DNA of 64,000 bases from Phymatolithon calcareum (lineage: Eukaryota > Rhodophyta > Florideophyceae > Hapalidiales): contig OZ345367.1 of the NCBI GenBank assembly GCA_977006965.1, positions 2,108,001-2,172,000 of the forward strand, given 5' to 3'. The notes below the pieces were generated by a model. It saw nothing but the letters and a program-made list of their open reading frames with translations. It was not told the origin of the DNA and did no database searches. A program made the position numbers and the translations under genes. Within the stretch, counting starts at the first letter, position 1, and every line of letters starts with the position of its first letter. Shown here piece by piece: positions 38,019-48,760 of this stretch.

Positions 38019-38871
38019 CTAACGATCCCTGGAAATGATTTCGAAGTCGTTGTTGTCATTGACGACGGCATAGTCTTCAACCGCGGATTTCAATTGCACC
38101 ATCACCAGTCTGCATCCGTCTTCGTCGCCGAAATTCTTGGAGCTGACGATGTGCGTTTCGACTGTGAAAGGTAGAGGAATACGGGTAATAGAGTCAATAG
38201 AGGCGTCCACGCGAGACCTCAAACGACGCAAAGAATTAGCAAAACCAATGTATTCTGGGTGTAGCACACTATATCCAGGGCCATCATCGCCATTACCCAT
38301 CGGCCACGGAAGCCATTTGCGGAGAAGTTCTTTAGGGTCTCGCATCGATTTTGGCCAGTCCACTCTCATCTCTAAAAAATTGCCATCATCCGTCACACGA
38401 TACGAAAACTCTCCCTTGGTCACACCACTTGGCAGCAGCACAACTGCAGACACTCGCTTGGTGTGAAGCTCATCAGTCCACTCCGACAGTAACCAAAGAG
38501 GCTTGAAATACCCGTCACCCATCTAAAGTTCGAGCCCACAGCCTGCTTCATCGTCACTGTCGCCGGTACTGTCACAGACAGCAACATCAGAGGCCCTGCT
38601 CGCCTTCGCCGCGGGAGGACGAGCCGTGTTGCTGCACTTCACATTCAAATCCTCACCCTCGCGCACAGGGTCTAAAATAAAGTCAGATTCTCCACAAGCC
38701 ACCATTCATAAAATCATTGCCGCCAAACATACCAGTTGGAAAATATTCCTTTTTGAGAACATTGAAACGGTTTCGAAACGGGTTAAAATCGTGGTTGTCG
38801 TGAAAAACGTTTTCACGGTCGTAAATTGGTCCCGCTTCTTCATTCTCCTCAATATCGCCATTTGAGAACAT
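38019..38871 (-). pseudogene. Hypothetical gene, two exons, interrupted by one in-frame TAG
   Basis: On minus: exon 1 (from an ATG at 38871; the frame is open to 38997) ends at 38733. A 61-nt intron (38672-38732, gtatgt ... ttttag) follows, then exon 2. The splice reads NVLKKEYFPT-D-PVREGEDL. Exon 2 reaches a TAG at 38525-38523, and the very next codon is ATG in the same phase, opening 167 more residues (MGDGYFKPLWLLSEWTDELH ... EIISRDR) to 38019. So a single TAG splits one continuous frame. No family is recognised. The downstream part contains DGNFLEMRVDWPKSM and looks like a folded domain. It could be one gene with a nonsense change, two genes, or a sequencing error. It lies between the truncated NOM1 and the pogo element. 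Confidence 0.45.
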
Positions 38872-39057
38872 CGCTCGTAGGCGCTTAATAGCGGCTGAAT
38901 TTTTTGTCAGCGGCTGATGTGGCGCAGTGCGCTTACGCGTGTGCGAATTGCGCACAGTGTCAGTGACACCTAGGACGTACAACAGATCAGAAGTCACGAT
39001 TTTGACTTGGTAGACACAAACCAGGAGAACAGTGGTGATGGCAAGTTAAACTCGCTA

Positions 39058-41156
39058 CAGTCAGCCCTCGCTAAGTGGATACTGTCGGGAGACAGGGTCC
39101 ATATCCAGTTGTGGAGGTTATTCAGTTACCGAGATGAATCATAAGTTGATATCATATCGGAAACCTTAAAGTTTATTAAACAAACTGGAAATTTTGGTCT
39201 GCCTCTGTGCTTGAGCTATCTCCACACGTAGGTGCCTTTGCGCGTTCGCAAGCGCCCGAGTTACAGAAGAATCAACCTCAAATTTGTCCTCCAGAAGAGC
39301 CTTGGCAAGCGCAACAGCCTTTAGCTGCTCCTTCAGAGGAGGCAGGGTAACTTCCAGCTCATCTTCATCATCGTTTTCATGACCATCTTCGTCATTTAAC
39401 ATACTAATAGCATAATCCGCAAGAGCATCATCGGTAGAATATTCCGTGCTTTCCCCATCATCGTCCATGTTCAACAAATCTGAGATGGCGATTCGTGTAC
39501 GCACGGGCGCGAGATTATCAATTACAGATTGAAGATCTTGGGTTGCTAAGTTATCCCAGTTGTCTGGAGGGGACTGATCGTCTGGAGAAAGCTTCTCCTT
39601 GAGCACACCTGTCGCCTTCCAACAATTAAAGATTACATGGGACGGCATCGATTCCCAAACACTTGTCGCCCATCTCATTGACGTGAGCTGATCAATGTTG
39701 TAGATATTCTGAACATTCAAATCTGTAAAGTCAATAGCCCGATTGTATTGAATCTTGCGATATCTGATCTTGAACGATGCAATTATTCCGGCATCCATGG
39801 GCTGGATTTTAGACGTGGTATTTGGAGGAAGAAATCTAACAGTGACGTTGTTGAGGGCAGGAAGATTGTCGACTGTTCCATGAGCACTGCAATTGTCGGA
39901 CAGCAAGATGATCTTTCTTCCTGGATTCTGTGCAATATAGTCGTCAAGCCGTTGGAGCCATGGAAAGAAGATCTCTCTCCTCATCCACGCCTTCTTATTG
40001 TTATAGTAATCGAATCCTAGCTCGTGACCTGTCTTCTTGTTAAAGGGCCTTGGCCTCCTGGTGTATCCAACAATTGTTAATGGAAACTTCTCAGTACCAT
40101 CTGCATTACAGCACAGAAGATACGTCAGCCGAGTCTTATCTTTTTTACGACCCTTGAGCTGCTCACGGGCAATGGTTCGGTCGGGAGCCATACGATAATA
40201 AAGGCCGGTCTCATCGCAATTCCAAATGTCCTTAAGATCATAATTTTTAAGCTCCGATTGAAGGTGAGGGAGCAATGCAGCTATGGCACCATCATCGGCA
40301 TCGCTGGATTCCCCATGAGACTTGTACGACTTGAAGCCATGCCTTGCCTGAAAATTTTGAAGCCACCCATTGGAGAATTTTAAGTGGATTTTTTTTATCG
40401 TCTGGACGCCTCTGGTTCATTAAGGACGCTAATCTAGCTCCCTTCTCCTTAATCATGTCTCCATTGACATATCTCTTGAGGGCGTGCTGATCACAGACCC
40501 ACGTCGCCAACGCGGATTCTAGCTGTGGCTGTTGACACTGCAGCACTCTCTTTCGGTTCGGCTCGTGGAGCCGCGCCGGAAGGGAACTTGGCCTCAAAAT
40601 GAGGTCTTTGTTTTTCATAATTCGTGACAGCACAGGCTGACTTGGTAGCTTACTGAGATTAAACTCAGTCGCTGCCCATTGGGCAAGATCGCTTTGGGTG
40701 GAAGGTAGGGAATTCTCAATTCTACGAGCGCGCTCGGCTAGAATTTGACGCTTCTGATCGATGGAGAGGGTCAGCAAACCCATGATTCGGTGATACGGCA
40801 GATAGGAATGTAGGATCAAAGGAAGGCTGGGGTACGGATTGCCTGTCCAGGGCGACTGACCACCACTTTTCTACTACAGTATTTTGATGACGCTGATTTG
40901 CATCAAGGATTTGTGATGATGCATTCCAGGTGATTCACATGCCGTCATCAGTGATTAGCTTTGTACAATCAAAAATTTAATTGTTAAATAGGTTTCTGCG
41001 CCGTGACTGACCGTTTTCAATATCCACTTGGAGAATATTCACCTCAACCTAAAATTTGATTAAATTTTATTGGGTCCCAACTTGGTGGAGCCGTGTCGTA
41101 TCCAGTTGGAGCGGAAATCCAGTTAGTGAATATCCAGTTGGCAAGGGAGTACTGTA
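39058..41156 (-). mobile_element. pogo/Tigger-type (Tc1/mariner superfamily) DNA transposon
   Basis: The ends are inverted: CAGTCAGCCCTCGCTAAGTG from 39058, and the right end read inward as CAGTACTCCCTTGCCAACTG. Both are flanked by the TA target duplication (39056-39057 and 41157-41158). Subterminal copies of the word aactggata recur at the right end. The length is 2099 bp. A transposase gene with one frameshift fills the middle (39166-40783). The CAGT...CCCT..C.AACTGGAT ends are typical of Tigger/pogo elements. Confidence 0.95.
39166..40783 (-). pseudogene. pogo-like transposase (CENP-B HTH + DDE_1), single frameshift
   Basis: From ATG 40783, MGLLTLSIDQKRQILAERAR begins a CENP-B-type helix-turn-helix region (LPSQPVLSRIMKNKDLI), followed by the second HTH (ALATWVCDQH ... 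NGDMIKEKGARLAS). The DDE part carries IWNCDETGLYYRM (first D), IILLSDNCSAHGTVDNLP (second D) and SKIQPMDAGIIASFK (third D), all intact. The two halves are in different phases. The shift maps to an eight-A run on the coding strand at about 40388-40397; with one A fewer the frame would be continuous through the conserved FSNGWLQ-F block. The coil-rich C-terminus is acidic. The element is therefore nearly intact: either recently inactivated or affected by a homopolymer sequencing error. Confidence 0.9.
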
Positions 41157-41460
41157 CCAGGAATAGAGGCACTCATGTGTGGAATGCCGTTTTATGGAGT
41201 ACAATGACGTATGCTATTTGCCGCATTTTGGCGCTAAACAAGTGAGCAATGTGCATTCAGAATATAAGATATTTAGAATTCCATAACTTTAGGTTATGGT
41301 ATTCTAAGTGATGCGGGTGCGCCATGTAAGAAGCCATGTAAGGAGCCATAAACAGCCAATCAGCACTGCATTCCTCGCATCCTTATTGGATAAAACTGTT
41401 TTCTTCACAATGGATTGGCCAAAAAATCGCCATTCTGAACATCTGATTGGTACACTAAGG
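41157..41460. other. Gap right of pogo element
   Basis: About 300 bp with small local repeats (gccatgtaagaagccatgtaaggagcc) and no gene. Confidence 0.4.
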
Positions 41461-41766
41461 GGATTAAAATTTCAAGATGTTTTGAAATAAATTGACTGAT
41501 ACAATCATGCTTGAAATAAGATATTGTCAGCGGTGAAAGTGTTCCTTTCTGGAATTCTGAAGGATGATGTCGTTTTCATAAAATCGTATGCCAAAGGACT
41601 TTTTAGACGATTTATGATTGGAAAGAAGGGATTAAAATTTCAAGATGTTTTGAAATAGATTAACTGATACAGTCATACTTGAAATAAGATTTTGTCAACG
41701 GTGAAAGTGTACCTTTCTGGAATTCTGAAGGATGATGTCGTTTTTAAAACTTCTTATGCTAAAATC
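41461..41766. repeat. Imperfect tandem duplication, 168-bp period
   Basis: Copy 1 starts ggattaaaatttcaagatgt at 41461; copy 2 starts with the same 20 bases at 41629. They stay aligned through ctttctggaattctgaagga and gatgatgtcgtttt, with about ten substitutions and small indels, until about 41766. It is non-coding and moderately old. Confidence 0.9.
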
Positions 41767-41799
41767 TCAGCGATGTGATGTTTCCGGTAAGTGTTCGAA

Positions 41800-42102
41800 T
41801 ATTGATTATCAAGCTGATTTTGACGGTATCAAAGTATATCAAGATTTCCAGTCCGATATCAACTACTGTAATTTAATGACATCCATGGTTTCATAATAGT
41901 TTTGCGTACGTATTCCCCATTTAAACAGGCAAAATCGTTGATTATTCGAAGACTTTTCTGTCCTATCACACGTGTCAGAGAATGACTATGGAGAAACTAC
42001 TTTACTGGCAGACAGATAACTGTAATTGATATTATATCAAGGTTTGAGGCATAATATCAAAAGTGATATCAAGTTTCAGAATTAGGTTGATGCTCATTCC
42101 TA
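41800..42102. mobile_element. AT-rich TIR element related to 21576-22355
   Basis: The interior shares words and order with the element at 21576 (tattcga, tatcaagct.attttg, tgatattatatcaa.gtttg). Its right end, read inward, is TAGGAATGAGCAT. The left end has lost its terminal repeat, so the true boundary is uncertain. Confidence 0.45.
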
Positions 42103-42904
42103 ATCTGTTGGAACATTTCATGGAAGTGGAACAACGCCATCCAACTTCTTCTTCCATTGTTGTCGAATTACATGGTGATATTCTCATTGCATTTACGTAT
42201 GCGCCTTCATCAATGGCGCATGTGTACAGCTCTACCGCAAGAGTGATAGCACAGTACATCTTTTCGATTCAAATATATTTCTAAATAAAATTCAGTGCGT
42301 CCTAGTCTTACGAATATACGGGAAAACCTTCTTCAGTTGCTGTCTCCCAGCTTGTAGACTGTGAAGGACAGTACGATACTGTAGTAATTAATTTTAAAAC
42401 GTTTTTGGCTGGGCTCACAAGTCTAGATTTCGCATTTTTGAATAAACCATTTTTTAGGTTTCGCGAAGTAAATGTTTCTTATAATACGAATAGGTTCCGA
42501 TGACAGATATCCATTCAGAAACTGTGTATGTCATACCCAGCTTATCTTCATTCTACGCGCAGTCAATGGTCGATCTCAGATGATATGCTTCTAAATCCAA
42601 AGTTGTAGATGCCGCTTGACAGTAAACGGAATGCGACACAGAGCATAACCCTTAATGCAGGCTGCGCTGACCGCGCTATTTGCACTTGGATGGGGAGCTT
42701 GGCGGGAAAAAACATTGCCGATCTCCAGCTGGCGGAAAAATTATCAAAGCCGATACGGCAAAGCTTCGAAGGAACATCTCAAGCTGTCCGCTTCTCGGGG
42801 CCTCCGGATGGCCGACGCAGCGACCAGTATCTAGTCTATATCGTGGGCTGGAAATGGGACGATAGATATCTTGCATGACCATAACTGAGGGCCAGGGCGC
42901 AGCC

Positions 42905-43091
42905 AATGCAGTGTATATAGTGATCTACATGACCCACTCTAGAACCACTGCCCCTGTGGTCCAGATATACAAATAATCCCGTTCTGGTCCAAATTAATGA
43001 GATATCTTCCCCCTTATGGTCCAGACTCATCATGAGCCTCGACCTCGGAACGCCGTGCACGTCAGCTGCACTGAGTGGGCATATCCCGTAC
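42905..43091. repeat. Dispersed repeat family, copy 1
   Basis: Begins aatgcagtgtatatagtgat and contains gaaccactgcccctgtggtc and cagactcatcatgagcctcg. Two further copies are at 43183-43262 (truncated) and 48761-48955. No terminal inverted repeat, poly-A tail or pol III box was seen, so the class is unknown. Confidence 0.85.
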
Positions 43092-43182
43092 ATTTCACAG
43101 TTAGGATCGTAACACTGAAGTGGCTATATGCTCTAAAAAAACTGAAAAAACAGTAGTCTTGCGTTACGATCCAAACACTTAA

Positions 43183-43262
43183 ATGCAGTGTATATAGTAA
43201 TCTACATGACTCACTCTAGGACCACTGCCCCTATGATCCAGATATACAAATAATCCCCTTCA
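43183..43262. repeat. Dispersed repeat family, truncated copy 2
   Basis: Repeats the first about 80 bases of copy 1 (aatgcagtgtatatagtaat ... aataatcccc), then stops. It lies 91 bp after copy 1 in the same orientation. Confidence 0.85.
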
Positions 43263-43482
43263 GCTCAAAAATTCAGTTATAGTGATAAAGCTATATTATA
43301 ATGCTATATATATTTATTTCCTTTATAATTATAATTTAAATTTAAAAAACTAAAGTTATGGTACTGCGCGAGCCTGCAAGCCCACAATTTTTTATTAAAA
43401 TTGAGCAATCAAATGAAGAGGTTTAATGTGTGCAAACTAGATATAATTGGTCTATATTATTAAAAGCGAAGCAGGGTGGCGG

Positions 43483-44398
43483 CAGGGGAATGTTAGGAGG
43501 GGGACAAAAGCAGAAACTTGATGTTTCAAAAACGTTATTAAAAATGTGGCCTGCGTTGTGTCAGGTTAATTATGAGAAAACCTTTGTATCAAGAATTACT
43601 GTAAGTGATGAAGCTCGATTCTTGCAGCGCTCTGACAGAGCCGTCGTTCGACGACGGCCAATGGAATTGTGACAGGACATGTAGAGCTGTAAGCATCCTA
43701 GGTATAGTATAGTTGGAGTGCAGTAAACGCTGCAATGCCATGTCGGATTCCCAGGCGCTCGTGCGGGCTTTCGTTCTTAGCTGATGAAATTGTGGCAACG
43801 TGGCCGCAAATGAGAGGTTATATTTCGCAGAAATGGATTATGCGAGCACTTCTCTCAAACGAAGACCAACGACGGATGAGCACGCGACCGAGCCCCTTGT
43901 CCCAGCCCGGAACTCACGGCTGATTGAAGCCCGGGCTCGTCAGACGAGCTACTCGCCTCCGAGAATGTTCCGCTCGCGTCCATCGTTGTTGCACACGACA
44001 AAAGACGCGAGCCACACCTCTAAGTCTTCCGTTTCATTAATTAAAATATGGTTAAATCCGCCCAACGCATAACATCTCGAATTTTCGCGGGCAACTTTTG
44101 AAAATGACGAAAGCCACGGGCGCGAGCTGTGCACGTTTTGTGCACAGTGCACAGACAGAGCTCGAAAACCTACTTCTCTATTATTTCTCTCCAGAATGGG
44201 ATCCTGCAACGAGAGGCTTCGCTGCATTACGGTCCATAATGTACGGGAGCTGTAAGCTGGATTTTTTCTCTCAAGCGGCTACGTTTATGATACATTTTCG
44301 CCGTATCTGCTTTGCTTCATACGGACGCCACACAGGCCTATCATTAAAATTCGGTATGACACCTCTCCTGCTTTTGTCCCCCTCCTAACATTCCCCTG
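43483..44398. mobile_element. 916-bp TIR transposon with 7-bp target duplication (copy 2)
   Basis: The left end CAGGGGAATGTTAGGAGGGG (then gacaaaagcag) is matched by an inverted copy ending at 44398. The flanks are exact 7-bp duplications, GTGGCGG (43476-43482 and 44399-44405). The terminal CAGGGGAATGTTA is shared with the element at 21694-22063. Inside are only short frames (for example 43800-44072 plus) without transposase similarity, so it is non-autonomous. The interior is unrelated to the 370-bp copy. Confidence 0.9.
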
Positions 44399-45930
44399 GT
44401 GGCGGGAAAATGCAGATCTTGTAATCGGATGAACATAAAATAGAATAAAATTATGAACAAATATCTGCAACTTGTTGCCTGAAGTCTGATGTGATGCTAA
44501 TTCTACTGTGGCATCATAATGCCTACAAGTGTAGCACCGCATCCTCCTATTGGTCACTATATGGCCAATCAAATTCTTCCACATCTCCCTTTGTAATCCC
44601 CGGATTTTCCAAGCAGTAAAAGGAGGAAACCAGACAGGAGAGTGAGACAGGGGGTCTGGGGGGTATTTTCGTACCCTTTCATTTTGCCATCTGCGCGCGC
44701 ACTCTCCCCATCAGAACACAGCCTTCCGATACAGGCGCTCGCTACCGCACGTACACGTCGTACTTCCTACCACATCTACATCTTTTCATAAATTAGACGA
44801 TCACATCCGAATCACCACAGCAGTATCATAAATCTTCATCAAACACACTAAATTTCTTCGCTGGAATGCCTCTTGTTTTCCTGGTCCTCGTTGTCAAAAA
44901 GATATCATACTTGTTGTACGTAACAGCCGTCGCGTTTTCTTTGCCCTTTTCGTGAACGATTTCACGAAACGCGCTCACTAAAACAGCGAAATCTTTAAGA
45001 GCTGATTTCTCTGCCATAGACGAGAGAAGTATAAAAATTGCAGCGTATTCTCGATGAAGTCGTGCGCGCCTACTGGAATATCTAGTTTTTTTACGAAATT
45101 CGTAAGTTTAGTACGAAATTTGGTCTCCTCAAAATGGCTAAATCGGCTGGAAACAGCGATTTCGCGAAACTATGACGGTCGATATGTCCATGAAGAAATT
45201 TTTATTTCGTAAATGTTTTTCGAGAAAAGTCTTCGGGGGCGGATTCTCTACAGGGTACACTTATGTCTTGCAAGGGTAAAAAATTCCGTCCTTGAGAGAT
45301 CGGGGCTTAAAGTTCTATAGAGTCCTTGCGTTTCGCACGAAACAGCTGCCGCGGTCAAGAAAACAGATGCTCTGTCGAAGGGCACGTACGTCTCATTTGA
45401 TACATTCGTTTTTGTTGAAAAGTGCACAAATATCGGTCCATGTGGCAGTAGTGCACAGAATTAGCACTGTAGTCATCACTATCATATTGAAAAATTTGTT
45501 TCGAGATTTCCTGTACGTGTTCGCGCGCAGCTATCAGAATGAGTCCTAGAGCAAACAGGTGCTTCTATAGGAATAGTGATTGAATTAGCACAAGTAGTGT
45601 CCATCTGTAAACACCAATCAAAAACAATACAGTATATCACTCATAATTTAGCTTGATATTATCTTAATGAGCAAATTCTTTGTGGCATATTTTTGAACTG
45701 TCCATTACAAGTCACTATAGCACGTGGAGACGATACAGTATTGCTGCTTCCTCGTTTAGCACTCTATGTTTGTGAAAAAATGACATCGTTGGGAACCCTC
45801 CAGCTGTGCAGGGGGAGACAACAACACACACTTTTATCGAGTGACATCAGCAAAACTGTCTTTTCCGCACTGCAAAGCTATTCCCTTATCGACCTGACAG
45901 CGACGAGTCGAAACAATCGAATCTCCAAAA
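44399..45930. other. Gene-poor stretch with one small ORF
   Basis: 1.5 kb. Apart from a 63-codon minus-strand ORF (44826-45017) nothing coding is supported. A 15-bp palindrome ttacgaaattcgtaa is at about 45090. I could not locate ends for the PIF-like transposase that follows. Confidence 0.35.
44826..45017 (-). CDS. Small basic hypothetical ORF
   Basis: 63 residues from ATG 45017. It has a helical start (SALKDFAVLVSAFREIVHEK) and a basic middle (TTRTRKTRGIPAKK), and ends FSVFDEDL. A tttttatac TATA-like stretch lies about 20 bp upstream on the same strand. It has no known family and could be a chance ORF or an exon of something larger. Confidence 0.25.
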   Translation of the reverse strand: MAEKSALKDFAVLVSAFREIVHEKGKENATAVTYNKYDIFLTTRTRKTRGIPAKKFSVFDEDL

Positions 45931-46866
45931 ATGCCAGCCACAGACGGCACCGGAATCAACTGCCCATCTCCTAATATTTTTGCCGAAAATGCAGAGTCTA
46001 TAATCGGCCAAGACCGCGGTTTGAGCTCAATTGTCAGGGAACGGCGATTTCGTGCACTCTTTGGAGTGTCTCCTATCGTTTGTGCTGATGTGTGGCGCCG
46101 CATCTCTGCCACTAAGTCGCTTCCACCGAAATCACGCCCGGTGTATCTGCTTTGGGCGCTTTTGTTTTCAACCGTATATACAACAGAGCACGTACACAAA
46201 GCTTTAACCGGTGCAGATGAAAAAACGTTTCGAAAATGGAGCTGGAGGTTCATTAGGTTGATTTCTGACTTGGTTGTAGTACGTTGTTTTAACTTCTCTC
46301 TTCGATTTACTCGTGGCTTTTGATACTGCTCTAATGCTTTCCAGATCAAGTGGGAGAACCGTTTACTTTCTCAATCTTCTTTTTTTCACAACATTTTCGT
46401 CGACGGTACAGATTGCAGAATTTGTAAGCCCTCACCATACAGCTCGAAATAGTATTCTCGCAAACACCGCGGCCCAGGCGTCCGGAATGAAATTGGTATA
46501 TGTGTTACCACAGGTTGGATAGTATGGGTGCACGGCCCTTGGCCTTGCGGCCGCTACTCTGATTTAGCAATTTATCGACTTGCCACGAAAGGGGCTCTTT
46601 CCAGTGGCGAGAAGGTTATTGCGGACGGAGGTTACATAGACGAAACGTGCGAGAAGAATCCCAAACCTGGCGACCAAGTCCATGAAAAGTATCATGCACT
46701 AGCTCGCGCGCGCCATGAGACGTGCAACAGGAGGTTTAAACAATTTGGCGTTGTTGCCGAACGTTTCCGACACGAGCTCAGTTTGCATTCTGATTGTTTC
46801 TACGCCGTATCCAATCTAACGCAGCTGATGATACAGCATGGAGAGCCACTTTTCCCAGTTAAATGA
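45931..46866 (+). pseudogene. PIF/Harbinger-like DDE transposase, one nonsense codon
   Basis: ATG 45931 opens FRALFGVSPIVCADVWRRI and EKTFRKWSWRFIRLISDL. A 72-nt intron (46273-46344, gttgta ... ctttccag, phase 0) leads to IKWENRLLSQSSFF, then VDGTDCRICKPSP (first catalytic D). After SSK an in-frame TAG (46450-46452) replaces a position usually occupied by tryptophan. The frame then continues uninterrupted through HRGPGVRNEIGICVTTGWIV, HGPWPCGRYSDL, EKVIADGGYIDE (second D) and ARHETCNRRFKQFG (E) to 46866. The triad is complete. It is one base from an open frame, so it was lost recently or is a sequencing error. The family call DDE_Tnp_4 / PIF-Harbinger rests on the DGTD, ADGGY and HE-NRRFK motifs. 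No terminal repeats were located. Confidence 0.8.
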
Positions 46867-47007
46867 GAAAAAAAGGGATATTTAAACTATTTGCAATGTG
46901 TTCCACTTTTTCATTCATCCCTCTTCTTCAATTTCGAAAAAGCTATGATCAGTATTTCCCGCAGCCCCCTGGAGGTCTTCCGGTCCATCTACGTAAACAG
47001 AACCTGA

Positions 47008-47040
47008 TTTTTGAGAGAGTAACTGTTACTCTCTCAAAAA
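47008..47040. repeat. Perfect 16-bp palindrome, 1-nt centre
   Basis: Arm tttttgagagagtaac, centre t, then the exact complement. Non-coding, about 140 bp past the PIF-like transposase stop. Confidence 0.85.
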
Positions 47041-47097
47041 ACTCATGACAGCAATGGGAAACGAGCCCACCGAATCAAGTACTTTACCATATCAAAT

Positions 47098-47166
47098 ATC
47101 ATACGGTTTGCACGACTTTGGCAGAAAACATCATGTTGTCTGCCAAAGTCGTGCAAACCGTATGAT
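47098..47166. repeat. Perfect 28-bp hairpin, 13-nt loop
   Basis: The left arm 47098-47125 (atcatacggtttgcacgact, then ttggcaga) is exactly complementary to 47139-47166. The loop is aaacatcatgttg. No mismatch in 28 pairs. The size fits a small-RNA hairpin or a foldback insertion. Confidence 0.95.
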
Positions 47167-47317
47167 CAGGACGACGGCGTAATATCCGCGTGTCACACAA
47201 AGCATGCTTGTTCTCTCTTTATTGGTTCAATTTGTTTACATTTGATCGTATGACCACGTCTGAGAAACTCCCTGCATCCCATTTACCGCGCTTTCGACAT
47301 ACCGTTTCTTGCAATCT

Positions 47318-47357
47318 AGTTTTGGTATACTGTTTTAAAAAACGGTATACCAAAACT
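47318..47357. repeat. 19-bp near-palindrome, one mismatch
   Basis: agttttggtatactgtttt pairs with aaaacggtataccaaaact across a two-base centre, with one mismatch. A looser hairpin with the same ggtatac/gtatacc words is at about 48323-48352. Confidence 0.8.
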
Positions 47358-47660
47358 TCAAGGGACAGTATAAGAGTGAAAAAACTTTTAGAAAATAGTT
47401 TGACCTCACAGCTCGAGCAAAACCAACTTTATACTGCTGAATCCCGAATAATATGGCCAAGTAAAAAATATTCTGACCATTATCCCGCCACTTGAAAATC
47501 AGCAAAAGTGCGTTTTTTAGTGATATACTGCTGACTTTGACGCGTGGTATAAGTATTGTAACATTTTTGATTTTCTTTTGATAAAGACACAACATAAAAG
47601 TTTTCCGATAGGTTACTGCAACCATGTCAATGAAATCTGGATCAGAATTTTTACGAGAGT

Positions 47661-48289
47661 GTAACCGTCCTACCTATAAGGCGCCAGGTTTTCATAAAGC
47701 GATATGGTTTTTTACATTAAAATTTCGCATATATTTTTGCTAATATCTTGCTGTTACCAAGATTGATTTCGCTCTAAGTGTTGGCATTCCAAATCAAAAC
47801 AGCTTTCCCGCGAAATAATCCCAGTTCTGAACGCGGAAGACTTATACCTTTCTAGTAATCCCAAAAATGCTGGAATACGACATCGGGAAGGCGCTTTTTT
47901 CGCACATCCAGCATGAGGATGCGCATCACGGCGCCTCAACTCACACTTCAAAAAGCTGTCTTTGCTCGACTGATGCTCCCAACGGGAGCTGAGAACCTGA
48001 TGTGTACTGATGTGTCCTTTATTTGAATTAAAATTTTCGTGCCACGCACCGTTGCCGACATAAAGACATTCTCGCTTTTTTGGCCAAAAACGAGGGTGCC
48101 CTGTGTCCCCCTAACTGCTTGTTTTTGAGGCAATCATCACCGACTTCGTCTCTAGGTGACGCTTGTCGTGGTGGCATATGATACTGCTTCACCTGAAAAG
48201 TTTTTAAAATGGTGGGAAGGAAAGTAATTTTTTAATTAAAAAATCGTATTGCGCGTCAAAACCTGCCGACTTATGGGTAGGACGGTTAC
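47661..48289. mobile_element. Candidate MITE with imperfect TIRs
   Basis: The left end gtaaccgtcctacctataag (then gcgccaggtttt) and the right end read inward as gtaaccgtcctacccataag (then tcggcaggtttt) match over about 32 bp with few differences. The length is about 630 bp and no coding is seen. No convincing target duplication was found, so the outer boundary is approximate and the superfamily is not assigned. Confidence 0.65.
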
Positions 48290-48760
48290 CGCGCTCTGTA
48301 TTTCTATTGGTGACCTCATGTTATGATATACCGTTTTGCACATTTGGTATATCAACGCACCTTCATCATGATGAATGGCCATGCGTTTTCGCAACTATTC
48401 GCGATCTTCGAATTGAGGGTTCATATGATAACAACGCGAGTGTTTCAGAACAACGCCCGAAAATATGACAACACTGGCACGGGTGATGGGTGCTTGGGTC
48501 TCGGGCATGTTCTGATTGAAACCAAGTGCCGAAGCTTCGTGCGGTGCCACTGTATGGAACACTGTGATCAGACAGGGTTTTTTGTCTGAGGGAGAACGTG
48601 TAGTAACACAAAAGGCAGAATGCTAATTCCCGGCCTACGACAGACCGCGGAACCATGCAAGTGCTCACCTACGACCGGTGACGCAGAATTGCCTACCTTG
48701 AACTTTGTGTACGCAAACGTCTTTTACTCCTTACTTCGGCTCCTTCCACTGCTTGCTACT
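48290..48760. other. Gap, nothing recognised
   Basis: 470 bp with short frames only and a loose hairpin near 48323-48352. Confidence 0.4.

Larger units (their letters stand above)
42103..43482. other. Gene-free stretch with two copies of a dispersed repeat
   Basis: 1.4 kb without supported genes. It contains repeat copies at 42905-43091 and 43183-43262 (see entries) and a very AT-rich zone at 43270-43350. Confidence 0.4.
46867..47659. other. Gene-free stretch with three hairpins
   Basis: About 800 bp that hold three separate strong inverted repeats (47008-47040, 47098-47166, 47318-47357) and no gene. Confidence 0.5.

Noticed and set aside
45834-46349. 171-codon antisense ORF over the PIF transposase
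   Set aside because: Shadow of the sense transposase exon, which carries the family motifs.
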